Assembly (NCBI RefSeq): GCF_000247695.1
Contig: NW_004624751.1
Coordinates: 28,392,252-28,456,251 of the forward strand
Length of the DNA stretch: 64,000 bases
Origin: Heterocephalus glaber
Lineage: Eukaryota; Chordata; Mammalia; Rodentia; Bathyergidae
Direction of reading: 5' to 3'
A program made the position numbers and the translations under genes. The stretch's first letter is position 1, and each line of letters begins with the position of its first letter. The notes under the pieces were generated by a model. It was not told where the DNA came from. It made no database searches and saw only the letters and a list, made by a program, of their open reading frames with translations. Below, piece after piece: positions 24,520 through 35,700 of the stretch.

Positions 24520-24625
24520 TTACCAGGTACAGATTACATAGGTTAACTCATATGATCCTCACAACAATCTTGTGAGCTAGTTACTTGTTTTACAGACAAG
24601 GAAACCAAAGTACAAGGAGGATTTT
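24520..24625 (-). repeat. MIR SINE fragment
   Basis: 'ACTCATATGATCCTCACAAC', 'AATCTTGTGAGCTAGTTACT' and 'TTTTACAGACAAGGAAACCA' are the reverse complement of the MIR 3' core. It has no neighbours of functional note. Confidence 0.8.
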
Positions 24626-24943
24626 TTTTTTAGGTAGCTGGATGGGGCAGTTTTCTAAGTCATTGTGGCTCTAGATCTTGTCCATAAGCACCACACTGGG
24701 CTATTTAACTAATGGCAGGTGATTAACAACAGCAAAAATACTATCAATTAATTAGGCACTATCACAACTGACTAAACTGAGACTATGTATATTCTAATAT
24801 TCAACTAAGGTTGATGTATTTACTGAAATTAAATAAATCTGTTCCTAATTAACATATGGGACTTTATCCCCTTCTCCCTGTTTTTATTCTGATTTTAGTT
24901 TTGGTGATAATATTCTTCCAGTATTTCTGCTTTCTGTGTGTGT

Positions 24944-25316
24944 GTCAATTACTCTTGATTGCAAATTTGACTGGATTAAGTCTCCTGAGGAGAGACTGGA
25001 TTGTGAGCATTAACCCAATGATAGTTCATAGCTGAATCTGAATGAGCTATGAGGAGGTGGAGCCTGGTCGGAGGAAGTGAGTCAAGGAGGGATGTGGCTT
25101 TGTTGACTATACCTGGTCCCCAGCCTCTCCCTCTTAGGGTCTTCCCTTGCTCTCTTCTTCCTGCGTGCCATGAGTTGAGCAGCTTCTGCCTTGGCATTTC
25201 TGCCTTGGAGCCAGCTAACCACGTCTGAAACCTCTGAAATTATGAGCCAAAATAAACCTCACCTCCTTTAAGTTGCAGATGTCAAGCAATTTTGGTCCCA
25301 GTAAGGAAAAGCTGAT
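24944..25316 (+). mobile_element. MaLR-type solo LTR
   Basis: 'CTCTTGATTGCAAATTTGAC' with 'TGGATTAAG', 'AATGAGCTATGAGGAGGTGG', 'ATTATGAGCCAAAATAAACC' and 'TCACCTCCTTTAAGTTGCAG' then 'AAAGCTGATATA' give the start, poly(A)-signal module and end of a rodent MaLR LTR. No internal sequence is attached. Confidence 0.75.
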
Positions 25317-25440
25317 ATATCTTGCTATTTCTCAGTTATAAACTCTGGCTGTTGATTTATGATGCTCTGTTTTCTGGAAACTGCATGGGCTGACCTCTTG
25401 ACTCCCCATCACCTATCTTGGCTCACCCTTTGGCTACTGA

Positions 25441-25906
25441 AGTTGCCCCCTAACATGATGTTCTGAGTTCAGTTGTGCTCTCCAAAGAGAAGTGTTGAAT
25501 CCTAGTTCCCAGCATCTCATGATGTGGCCTTATTTGGAAATAGGGTCATTCTAGATGTAGCTATTAATGAGAGATCATACTAAAACAGTGTGGGTCATTA
25601 ATCTAATATGGCTGGTGTCCTTGTAAGGATGGGAAACATGGACATAGACAGAGGCACAGGATGAGAACATCATTTGATGACAGAGGAAGAGATTGGAGTC
25701 ATGCAGCCACAGCCAAGCAAGGCCAAGTGTTGACAGTCACCACTGGAAGCTAGGGACAGGCAAGGAAGTGTTCTTCTCAGGGTCTTAGAGTGACCACGCC
25801 CTGCTAATGCCTTCATTTTGGTGTCCAGAATTGTGAGAGAATGCATTTGTGTTGTGTTAGGCTCTCCAGTTGATGGTACAGTTATGACACCCTTAGAAAA
25901 GAATAC
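25441..25906 (+). mobile_element. MLT1-type MaLR LTR
   Basis: Clear order: 'GTTGAATCCTAGTTCCCAGC', 'GATGTGGCCTTATTTGGAAA', 'GGTGTCCTTGTAAGGATGGG', 'GGAAGAGATTGGAGTCATGC', 'CACCACTGGAAGCTAGGGAC', 'CCAGAATTGTGAGAGAATGC'. Nearly full length and one of the best-preserved MLT1 copies in the window. The 82-codon minus frame is antisense to it. Confidence 0.88.
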
Positions 25907-27590
25907 AGATACACCCAAACTTTTTTGCTTTTACTTCTGAATCCTTCCTAGTCTAAACTCAGTATTTTGTCCCTTTGGATCTAGAATCTCAGAATTATCC
26001 AAGATTAGCTAAACACAGGGTTAACATGGGTAGAAGGCAATCTAAATACAACTCTAAATCTAAATACAACTCTTGTTACCTTTCTAGGTAACATAGTTGA
26101 CTTTGAACAAGTTCTGTTAGGGTGTCTACTCACATGATGTTGCCTAACCTAAAGAAGCAGCAACTCTGATGTCAAGAATTCCAGGCTGGGGAAGAGGGAG
26201 TATCACAGCAAAGCAGAAAAAGAAATGTCTTGGAGCCAATGGGACTGCGATTAGTTCTTGCCTTATTCTCGTAAGTCCACATGGTGCATTGGCAGTGTTC
26301 TTTCTTGGCACTCACTGTGGTTAAATACCAGCAATCCAGTTGCAGGGCCTTGATTACTATCTGTTGCTGCACTTCTTACCCCAACACCATCTTCAGTAGA
26401 CATACTGTCAACACTTTGGACACCCAGGTCTCATTCTGTCCGTGTTTCTTTAACTTCAGTCACACTAACTTTTATTCCTTCATTAATCACCAGATAGGGC
26501 CACAGTCTTAATGCCATCATAATTCACAACTATTTCTAAGATACTAAATTTAATCTCTTGCACAAATTCTCCAAATCCTCCTCTCTCTCTCTCCCTCTCT
26601 CTTTTTCTCTCTGTCTCTCATTCAGTAGACACACACACACAAACACACACACACACACACACACACACGACTTGTACTATCCTTACTTTTAACCTCCACC
26701 TGCTTCCCATAATGTTAGACTTCCTCTGCATCCTCACTGTCCTTCCTGTCACTGGTTCATGGCCAGTCTTTCCAGGAAGCTTCCACCCCCATCCACAGTG
26801 CCATTGCTGCCTCAACTGTAGACTGGGATTTTCCCTGTCTGGTCACATTGTTTTTTGGTCTGTGCTTTCAGGCAGTTGATCATTTCTGGAACAAGGTGAT
26901 TAATTATTTCCAGTATAAATATACTTGTTCAACTAAAACTGGGTACTCACTCTGGGCATTCCTTTACCTTGTGGCTTGATTCCTAGTTAAGCTCCCCACA
27001 GGAATCTAAGTAAATTTTTAGAATTCTGCCTGAAGACACCAAAGAACAAATGCACTCTGCCATACACACATACACATACCATTGTATATGAACTTGTGTA
27101 GCTGATCTTTTGGGTTGAGCCTCTTCAATCTCCCTATTCTTTTTATATTAAATATTTTTAAAATATAGGTATATGCTGTAAATATGTGCTGCTTTGCTGA
27201 CACTGTTGAAATGGACTCTAAGAAAATATAGCCCTTGTATTTTAATCCAAGTGGTTTTGACCAATCTAGAAGTGATGAAGCTGAAATAAAGATGGCCACA
27301 ATGAACAGTCCAAGAAATTAACTTGAAACATCTTTTTTTCACCCAAAAAGTGCTCCTAAAAGTTCTGAAAAAAAATAAGTAAAAGCAAAAACGGGCAAAG
27401 TAATAGCACTTCACAGGTCTTCTGGTGCTTCTGCCCCAATTAAGCCTGCTGGCTTGCAGTCATTCACAGGCACCCATCACAGGGACGGTCTCACACCAGG
27501 AAATTAAAAACTGGGTTTTTAAAAGCTGAATTTTAAAGTGTGGGTATTCAAAGGTGGTTTAACACATCTTTTCCAAAGCCTGTCTCCTTT
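25907..27590. other. Unique sequence with two microsatellites
   Basis: No gene is supported. A 14-bp duplication TCTAAATACAACTC occurs at 26041-26054 and 26059-26072. Text around 26330-26480 and 26690-26830 is pyrimidine-rich and could be degraded L2. Minus frames at 27018-27414 lack support. Confidence 0.5.
26580..26669 (+). repeat. (CT)n then (CA)n microsatellites
   Basis: CT-rich run at 26580-26622 and, ten bases later, a CA run with one interruption at 26630-26668. The valine/cysteine run in the minus frame here is an artefact of the repeat. Confidence 0.95.
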
Positions 27591-27607
27591 TTAATTAAAA
27601 GAGGAAT

Positions 27608-27636
27608 GTTTATTTATTTATCTATTTATTTATTTT
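27608..27636 (+). repeat. (TTTA)n microsatellite
   Basis: TTTA units with one TCTA variant. Confidence 0.9.
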
Positions 27637-27752
27637 AATACAATACTGTTTTACAGCATTGGCAGACAAAGATAGCACCTGGATTCTTACCTCATTCTCC
27701 CTGGAATTCCAGCCTCCACAGCTGTCCTGAATTTTTTTAAGGTGAAAAACAT

Positions 27753-27822
27753 TGGATAGTTCTTATGGGTAGTTCTCTTGGATAGTTCTTATGGATAGTT
27801 CTTTTGGGTAGTTCTCCCAGTG
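27753..27822 (+). repeat. Minisatellite, five ~13-bp units
   Basis: Five successive copies alternate between two forms, GGATAGTTCTTAT-like and GGGTAGTTCTC-like, suggesting an older 26-bp higher-order unit. It is followed within 25 bp by the CTCCCT array. Confidence 0.85.
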
Positions 27823-27845
27823 CTTTAAAAAGAATTATCGAATAT

Positions 27846-27910
27846 TCTCTCTCTCCCTCTCCCTCTCCCTCTCCCTCTCCCTCTCCCTCTCTCTCTCTCT
27901 GTTTCTCTCA
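27846..27910 (+). repeat. (CTCCCT)n repeat
   Basis: Hexanucleotide CTCCCT array of about seven units flanked by CT runs; a perfect polypyrimidine tract. Confidence 0.95.
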
Positions 27911-28490
27911 TACATAGTAACTACACACCATGAATGCTAAGAGTTGAAATGGTAAGATTTGAAATTAAAAAATAGAACTCTGGCTTCCTTTTTTTGTTTC
28001 TTGGATATTTCACATATTTTAGAAAGGAGAACTAAAATCATTAGATATTGTCTGTAGCAGTGGAACAGGATAAACTGAAAACTTGAGAAAGAATCCGTTA
28101 TTATGGAATAAAATGTATAATCACTAATACTGAAAACTCAAAAGATTCAAGCAGCATATAGATTATAAAAGAATTAGTAAACTTGGAGATAATATAAGTA
28201 TACCTAATGTTATTGCCCATAGAAATAATTTGTTCTAAGAGTAATAAGAGAAGAGGTGTTTTATTCACTTACAATGCTTTGTCTGGTATAAAACCACTTC
28301 CTTAATTCCCATCTATGCTTTTAACTAGGGTATTATATCATTAGGAGAATATACATGGAAAAATTCTAAGTCTATTTAGGACATATTGTAACGTCAAATA
28401 TATCTTAAGCTTAAACATCTTGAAAGAATTTTTAAATTAGGTGTGTAAGAATTGAATATTTACTTCATGTATGAATTGAGTATCAACTGA
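27911..28490. other. No feature recognised
   Basis: AT-rich unique sequence, no exon or repeat call. Confidence 0.55.
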
Positions 28491-28494
28491 TTTA

Positions 28495-28735
28495 TTAAAT
28501 AATGATGGATATCATTTATTAAGTATTTATGTAATTCAGACCTTCTGTGAAGCCCATTACATGCATTGATCATGCAATTCTTCAACAAGTCTATGAAGAA
28601 TTATTGTTAATTTCTTTATTAGCACATGGAACAAACAAGACTTAAGCTAAATTTCCAAAAGAAATTAGCAACTACTGGGATTTGAACCAACTTACCCCAT
28701 TTCAGGAGCCCATACTTTCAGTGACTGTCTGATCC
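28495..28735 (-). repeat. MIR SINE, nearly full length
   Basis: 'ATCATTTATTAAGTATTTAT', 'AGCCCATTACATGCATTGAT', 'TCAACAAGTCTATGAAGAAT', 'ACTGGGATTTGAACCAAC' and 'GTGACTGTCTGATCCCAC' keep full MIR order on the minus strand. Confidence 0.8.
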
Positions 28736-30340
28736 CACATCTATGTATAATAGCAAGTTGAAGAGCAATGACTTCCCATTCAGTCACTGTCACTTTTCTC
28801 TACATGAGTCCAGGCACTGATTCACTTAATACTTTTTCTCCAATTAAACTGATGGCATTTTTAACTCCACTGTTTGCTTCTTGCAAACCAGCTGGATCTT
28901 ACATATGTTATCGTATCTCTTTCTCTTTTTAGTTTCCCGTCTTGTTTTCTTTTCTTAAAGACTGTTAAGAATATTTGACAACTAAAATTTTTAATTCTCT
29001 TCAGAATGACTTGGCATGGTATGAATTCTAAAAAATAATATAAGAATCTAAAGATTAATTCAATATCTGACTTAGAGTAAAACTTAAAGATACGGGAATG
29101 CATTTTTTCAGTTCCTTAGCTTTGCAAATAAACAATTGTTTTTCAGATCCACTTTTATTAGTCTACTGGTTTGACAGTACACTGCTGAGACAGCAGAATC
29201 CTAGAGAAACTTTTACTTCTGAATTATCAATGAAGGTCTTTGATTGCTATCAGATTCCCCTAGTGCAGGTAGATCTATCTTCAGGTTAATTTTAAGTCTT
29301 TATCATTGTGCTGACTTCTCAAAATGGTCTACAATTTACATGTCTTTTGTGTTTATGTGAATGCTTCCAGAGTACAGTCATCAGCATCCTAAATACCTCT
29401 CACTAGAAATTTTATTACTGTTACAACCTCATAGGTGAAAAGTTTTCTGAACAATTGAAAATTCAGCCAAATACTAGCTTCCATGTTTCCTATTTTATCT
29501 AAAGCTTAAATTTGGGGGGTAAGTGATTAACTGTTTATTTCATTCTCTCAACTAAGGCTTAGATACATAGTACCAAATGTATTACTTTGTGTTAGACAGA
29601 ATGATGGTGGACAGTACAGGCTAAACAAATTCATATAGGAAGACTCTGATGCTTGACACTACCTTGTGGTCAATATATTTTTACTAAGACTTTATAACCA
29701 ATGATATTTGAGTTATGTTTTAGTAGAGTAATAATACAATGGAATTGGGAGACTTGCTTTTTAAAATAATGTGACTGAAAGTTGTCTTCAGTCTTCATGT
29801 TTTAATGATACTTAAACGCTAATGCTTTAATTCTTCTACAAACTTAAAGTAATAATCTCCTGGAAGCTTGCTATTTTGGGCTGGTATAATATTTCCCAAT
29901 TATCAGCATAATATTTTCCCATGTAATTTCATCATCTTTGTCACATATACCCCTATGCTTAGAAAAAGTAATTAGTGTTTAATGAAAACAACTGGCTCAT
30001 TAAGAAAGGCGAAAGTCCCTGCAAGGGAGTTTTAGGAAACATGGAAAGATTTTTAAATCTATCAAATTTGTGCACTGGCTTTAGTATCAGTACCATGCAT
30101 TTTTGGTAATGAGACATCCTTGCTACACAGAGGGAGGGAGGTGGAGCTGGGTGGGAACAAGAGGATGAAAAATGTATAATTTACATACAAAGCATAGAGA
30201 AATTTCATAGCAGGAGTGCTTGTGTCCTAAACATAACAGGTTAGAAAATTTATACAAGGAAGCATAGGTTTTTCTGAGGCACTTATTATAATGGTAACAA
30301 ATTCCTGACTTACATTAAAATACTTTCTTTTTCCCCCCAT
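28736..30340. other. No feature recognised
   Basis: AT-rich unique sequence. Frames at 28861-29103 (minus) and 29098-29289 (plus) have no supporting features. Confidence 0.55.
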
Positions 30341-30346
30341 GATATT

Positions 30347-30707
30347 TGTATTGGTTTACTAGCACTGCCATGACATAGACTGAGATGGTTTGAACAACAG
30401 AAATTTATTTTCTTACAATTCTGGAGATGAGAAATTCAACAGAAATGTGTTGTCATGGTTCTTCTGCAGCTCTTCTCCTCGGCTCATAGAAGGACATCTT
30501 CCTCCTTGGGTTTTCTTCTGTGCTCTAATCTTCTCTTCTTAGAAGGACACCAGCCACATCAGATGAAAGCCCACTCCTTTTTATCCCCTTTTAACCTTAA
30601 TTACCTCTTTAAAGACTTCATCTTGTAGTATAATAACATTCAGAGATTCTGGAGTTAACGACTTTTACATGTAAATTTGAGAGGGTGGTCCAATTCAGTC
30701 CATAGTC
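30347..30707 (-). mobile_element. MaLR LTR (MST/MLT1-like)
   Basis: 'ACTAGCACTGCCATGACATA', 'GAACAACAGAAATTTATTTT' with 'CTTACAATTCTGGAGATGAG', 'AATTACCTCTTTAAAGACTT' and 'TTCAGTCCATAGTC' are the reverse-strand landmarks of a MaLR LTR. Confidence 0.8.
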
Positions 30708-32495
30708 GTTTTTAATGTTTATATTAATTTTATATATAGATTTTTCTTTGCAAATTCATGTTTCAGTAAGCATGACTTGGATCTATAGAAAATCCATTTT
30801 ATATATAACAGATGCTTGAAATACTTGTTAGATTATATTTGTATTTGACATATACTTCCTGACTTATTTCACATATTTAACTTTGCTATTTTTGTTTAGA
30901 ACAAATGTTCTACTCAAGCCCTGAGAGACTACATTTCAGTACATTAGTATCAGCTAGCTTTTATGTCCTAACATAAGATGCTTAATAAATACCTAGTGAA
31001 TTTTTAAATAAAATTGTTTAATACGCCTTCAATTCTGAAAACCATCCAATATGTACAAATATTAAACAAAATAGTTACATGTTGTATATTTGTATATGTG
31101 TGTCTTTGTGTGAGTATTAGAAGGTACTTGGATTTTTAAATTCTTGGTTTAAAAATAATTAGCATATTCTTATCTTATTTTAAAATTAATTTTATATGTA
31201 CAATACAGATACTGATTTAAATTTATTTTTCATATGTGAACAATGAAATTAATTCTACATTATACTTAAAAAGTATAAAGTAGAAAAGTGAACTTTAATA
31301 TATACTTTCAAATTTTTGTTGTCTTTTTTGTTCAGTACAATATTCAAAAAGTTTATTCAGTGTTACATTCAAACAACTTAAACTCCAAAAATAATAAATT
31401 TGTTGTAACTTTGCACGTATTACACATTCTAGAGAAATAACCTATTGCTTTCAGCAGATCCTGAGAAATTTCTGTACAAGACATGCTACTAAAATACCTC
31501 TTCTTTACTGATTAATTTTATCTCTTCCTTTAAAAAAGTGTTTATAAAACATTAATGGGCAATTTAACTTCAGTTTCCAGAGAGAGATTTCTGCTGCATC
31601 AGATCTTATATTTGCCACAGTACAGTATTCCCTTTCCCAATAGTTGTACTTATTTCCCAGTAGGTCTCGCCATCTGCTATTGATGCCTGTCTGAAGTAGG
31701 AAATTCCTCCTCCAGCAATTCTTGTTCAAATATTACTCTTCAATACTACCACCTTCCCAGGTTACAAATTGTTCCCGTATATTTGTACCCCAAGATAAAA
31801 TCTGCAGACACTATCTTCAAAGATATTTAATGACTGAGTGCCTTTTAATCTGTTGAACCCAAAAGCAAAAAAAAGGAGAGTATTGGAAGTTTCAAATCCT
31901 AAAGAGAAACCAGCCTAACATTTTGCATATCATGTGTAGGATTTTCTTAAACAGTCACCTCAAATTTTTTCATAAAACCCTGCAGGAATTTATATTGTTT
32001 CTATGCAAACTGTATAGGATTTGATCTTTTGTGTAGGAATGGGGCTATGCTGGCTTGTTTTTATCTCTCATTTTTACCATTAAATTATATATTTTAAATT
32101 CTCAATATGAAATATGTCTTACTTTTTCCCCCTTATTTTCACACCATGGGATTTGTCATCCTTTATTTTTGAGGATGCAGAAAAGTGAAATTTATCCTTT
32201 CAAGAACCACCAGAAAGGCCATTAGAAGCTTTCCTGATAACTTGTGGATATTTGCACAGACAATGGGACTGATACCTAACCAAATATATAAAAGGTATTT
32301 TTTTGCATTTCATATAGAAAGCAGTACATGTCAACATGAATCAATGTTTAAAGGATCATTTGAGAAATTATAAAATTGCACACTGTTACTTTCGAATGAG
32401 ATCTAAATGTGAACAAAAGTACCAAATTTTACCAATTTATATAACCAAATAAAAACTTTATGAGGGATAAATTTGTTTCACTAGTACAAATAGAA
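30708..32495. other. AT-rich unique sequence
   Basis: Very AT-rich, no exon or clear repeat. The minus frame at 31505-31729 is unsupported. Confidence 0.55.
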
Positions 32496-32504
32496 TAATA
32501 TCAG

Positions 32505-32860
32505 TTATCAATTGTATCAGTCATCAATTGCCACAATAATGCTTCATATCAAACAACCTCTAAACCTCACCAACATATAAAAACAAATGCTGGTGTTCAG
32601 GTGTCAGGGATCATCCCGGAGCCTATTTGGCTTTTCTGATCATGGCTAGTCTTGTTCACCTCTTTGGGGATCTACTGGCCATGGATGTATGTAGGCTGCC
32701 CTTAGCTGAGGGACTAAGGGGACAAGACTCTGCTCATTTATGTCATCATACAGATGGCTAACCAGAGCCTAATCCAATGATGAAATCAGAATCAAAGAAG
32801 AAAAGCAGAAACACACAAAACTTCTGAGCCTAGGCACATGATACCATGTTCAAAGTCTGA
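32505..32860. repeat. Probable ancient interspersed repeat, family unresolved
   Basis: 'AGTCATCAATTGCCACAATA' with 'ATGCTTCATATCAAACAACC', then '..CATGGCTAGTCTTGTTCACC' and a C-terminal 'AGCCTAGGCACATGATACC' resemble an old mammalian LTR- or DNA-type element by phrase order. I cannot name the family. A small duplication of ATCAGTNATCAATTG occurs at its left end. Confidence 0.35.
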
Positions 32861-33039
32861 GTAGAAAAATCACTAGAAAGTTACATAGCAAATGGTATTA
32901 GTATAGGAAGAGTTAAGGAACTGGTGTCATTTTCCAATCTATCAAAATGTGAAAGAGCTTTCAAGGAGTTCCTGAAAGCATTCCAGATACAATGGCCTCT
33001 TGGGACTTCCTCTGTAACAGAACTGGAGACTAGAAATCA

Positions 33040-33720
33040 TGCACATATAGGATTTCTAAAAGATGGTCCATATATGGTCATAAAGCACAATATGCTGTCC
33101 AAACAACTATTTGTCTCCTCATATCCATTCTTCCCTTTCTCCTTGGAAATGAAACTGTAAGCAAATTGTCTAGCTAAAGGATTATATTGTCCAACCTCCT
33201 TATAGTTAGCCATAATCAATGAAATGCCATTGGCTCTCTTCAAAGAATATTAGGAAAGTGGGGGTGGGGATTTAGCTCAGTGGTTTCGCCGCCTGCTGCG
33301 CAAGCGCAAGGAGCCCAGTTCGATCCCCGGTACCAAAAGAAAAAAAGAAAATCAAGTAGGGGCCGGGGATTTAGCTCAGTAGTTTTGCAGCCTGCTGCGC
33401 AAGCTCAAGGACCGGAGTTCGGTCCCTGGTACCAAAACAAACAAAATAGAATATTAGGAAAGCTTTCTTCCAAGACATAGGATGTGAGCTCATTGTTTTT
33501 CTTTTTCTCTTTATTCTAACCTTGCAATATAGATCTGGTAGCTGAAGCACCAGCAGGTATGTTGGATCATAATGGTGGAGTAAAAGGTAAGAAAAAGAGC
33601 CTACATCTTTGATAAACTTGGAACCACAGGCTACCTTATGATGACAGAAGGTAGAGTTTTATAAGTATGAAAGAATAAGTATATGTATGCTTGAGCAACT
33701 ATTTTAAGGTTTTATCCCTT
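33040..33720 (+). repeat. Probable ancient repeat split by an ID dimer
   Basis: 33110-33243 and 33463-33640 read as one old element ('GATCTGGTAGCTGAAGCACC', 'ATAATGGTGGAGTAAAAGG', 'TAAGAAAAAGAGCCTACATC') recalling a diverged mammalian LTR-like repeat. Its family is not established. The ID dimer lies exactly between the two parts. Confidence 0.35.
33259..33447 (+). mobile_element. Dimer of two ID SINEs in one target-site duplication
   Basis: Two head-to-tail ID copies (33259-33358 and 33359-33447), each with an A box (TTAGCTCAGT), GC-rich linker, B box (GTTCGATCC in the first, GTTCGGTCC in the second) and GGTACC-A tail. The pair is flanked by a perfect 15-bp direct repeat, AGAATATTAGGAAAG (33244-33258 and 33448-33462). 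No second duplication separates the copies. The copies differ at several positions. The frame at 33280-33480 is SINE sequence, not a gene. Confidence 0.92.
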
Positions 33721-33789
33721 ACATTGCATGTACTTTCTGATACAAGACAAGTATGTCATCATTCCTTTTGTGTCCATATGTCTTCCTAC

Positions 33790-34240
33790 TTCTACCACAG
33801 ATTCCATCCAGTGTAACCCTATGAGCAGACAGAATGTATCTCTCAAAACATGAAACAATCACATCATGTATCTGCTCAAGGTCCATAAATCTTGAAATGA
33901 TTAACATGTATAGTTCCACATGACTTCATGACCCTAACTCCTTCCTTCTTTTCCATCATCTCTACTACTATGTTCCAGCCAAGCTTGCTGCCTGCTGTTT
34001 CTTGAATATGCCAGATATTCTTCCAGGTTGCAGCTTTGCCATGGCTATTTCTTGATTTTACACTGTTGTCGTCCCCAGTGTCCTTTGGCTTATACATTTT
34101 CCTCCTTCAAGTTTTTGCTTACCTGTCATCTTCTTGCTTATAATATTTCAAATTACCAGATTAATTCTATAACTTTTCCTTATTTTTATCTGGTATTTTA
34201 CTTCTCCCTTAAAGTGATTCTATTTTTCTTTTTTTATAGC
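33790..34240 (+). repeat. L2 LINE fragment
   Basis: 'CAATCACATCATGTATCTGC', 'ATGTTCCAGCCAAGCTTGCT' with 'GTTTCTTGAATATGCCAG', 'CTTTGGCTTATACATTTTCC' and 'CTTCAAGTTTTTGCTTACCT' follow L2 ORF2/3'-UTR order. The 144-codon plus frame at 34028-34462 begins inside this dead LINE. Confidence 0.6.
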
Positions 34241-35100
34241 ATCGATCATGTACGTTTAGATCATTATATAATTAATTGCCTTGGTAGTTTATTCTATTAT
34301 TCACTAGATGGCACTAACCATAGATTAAGAAATGCAAATAAGGGTCACAAAAGATATTATTTAGGGCTAGAAATACATCTCAAACTACTGAGAAAGGCTG
34401 AAGATATCCACCAACTTTTTCTCTTCTTGAAGGTTTCCAGTGGTTGTATCCAATTTCTCTAGTATTCTTTTTAGGAATTTCTTCTGCTTAGTTCTAATTA
34501 TATTCTCTAGAAAACACATTTAAACATTAATAGAAGCAATAATAAAGAGTATGCCTTTAGGTGCCTTTTATTACTTATGGAAAATAAAGAAAACATAGTA
34601 TATATTGTCTAAGAGAAATATGGGAATATCAAAGAAATATAAATATAATAAAGTATAATATAACCCAAGAAATATAAAATGATATAAAAACTAGTATGAC
34701 AAATAAAAATTTGCAGAAGTTTTCCATGAAAAGAAGTAAGTGGACGATAGAGCCTATGTACCCCGCCAAATACAACTAAAACTTCTGGAAATTGTATATA
34801 AAACAAATGGAAAGAGGCTGAAATAGCGAGAAAAGGTAGAGAGGCCTTTAGAACCTTGGGATCTGTGGAAAGGCGTGATGATGGGCTCTCTGGATTTTAT
34901 TTTTTATTTTTTCTTATTTAGCTGAAAGGCCATCCACACAGAGATAGCAATAGGTGCAGATAAAATAAGAAGAAAACCCAGTTAACATCTTCTCTCTTTT
35001 ACCTAATGTCAAATAGAAAACGCAGTCTAGCAAGACAAAAAACCCCTTAATTTCCGGCCAGCTAAATACCACAGTGAGTTGGCTATGGTCAACTCTGAAC
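34241..35100. other. No feature recognised
   Basis: AT-rich sequence between L2 and the old L1 region; no gene supported. Confidence 0.5.
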
Positions 35101-35700
35101 CACAACATAAACGTGTTGAGGAAAGCCTAGACTTCAACCTTGGGAGCTGGTAATGAGGTTCCCGGATATCTCAGCCCAGGCAGTAAAACAGATGACCAAG
35201 TAAGCAGTTGGGACTTTCATGTCTGTTGATTGGTCATGAGGTCCCCACCAGATGCCAGTAGGGATCGCATGTTCATGTCAAAAATCCACCCCCAGGGCTG
35301 GGGATTTAGCTCAGTGGCTCCAATGACTTCCTCACAAGCTCAAGGTCCTGATCCCCATCACCAAAAAAACCCCCCCAAACCCCCCCCAAAAAACCCTCCA
35401 GCCCCTTCTGGCAGTCGCTGGTTGAGGGTTCCCCCTTCCCTCACTGGGATGGTAATGGAGGAGGCCTACTGAAGGGGGAAAACTTTTATCCTCAGCCCTG
35501 TAATGAGATCATATCCACTGTGGCATCAGTAAGGGTCATATGGGGGGCTGGAGTTTCCACCTGACTGGCACAGTAATGAGGTCGCTCCCCTAGTATATCA
35601 GGAAGCTGGGGAGGAACACATGGTTCTACCTCTATCTAGCAGTAAAAAGACAGAATTTCCACCTTCTACCTGCCCGAAAGGTGAAGTGAAAGGCAGCCAA
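35101..35700 (+). repeat. GC-richer 5' flank of an old LINE, with ID insertion
   Basis: A moderately GC-rich stretch with repeated themes ('GTAATGAGGTTCCC', 'GTAATGAGGTCGCTCC', 'GTAATGAGATC') leads into the old L1 body. It may be that element's 5' UTR. The ID at 35297 lies inside it. The 80-codon plus frame here is unsupported. Confidence 0.35.
35297..35395 (+). mobile_element. ID SINE with C-interrupted tail
   Basis: 'GGGCTGGGGATTTAGCTCAG' starts the head; 'CCTGATCCCCATCACC' is a damaged B box. The tail is unusual: alternating A and C runs (35361-35395) instead of pure A. No clear target-site duplication can be read. Confidence 0.8.

Noticed and set aside
27753..27910. Regular short repeats that could suggest a CRISPR-like array
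   Set aside because: Units are contiguous without unique spacers, and the genome is mammalian. These are mini- and microsatellites.
33259..33447. tRNA-like A and B boxes suggesting tRNA genes
   Set aside because: Sequence between the boxes does not fold as a tRNA body and GGTACC-A tails with target-site duplications show ID SINEs. The same holds for the other ID copies.
34028..34462. 144-codon open frame
   Set aside because: It begins in a decayed L2 LINE and continues in AT-rich sequence. Its composition (Phe/Leu/Tyr-rich) is what AT-rich DNA gives by chance.
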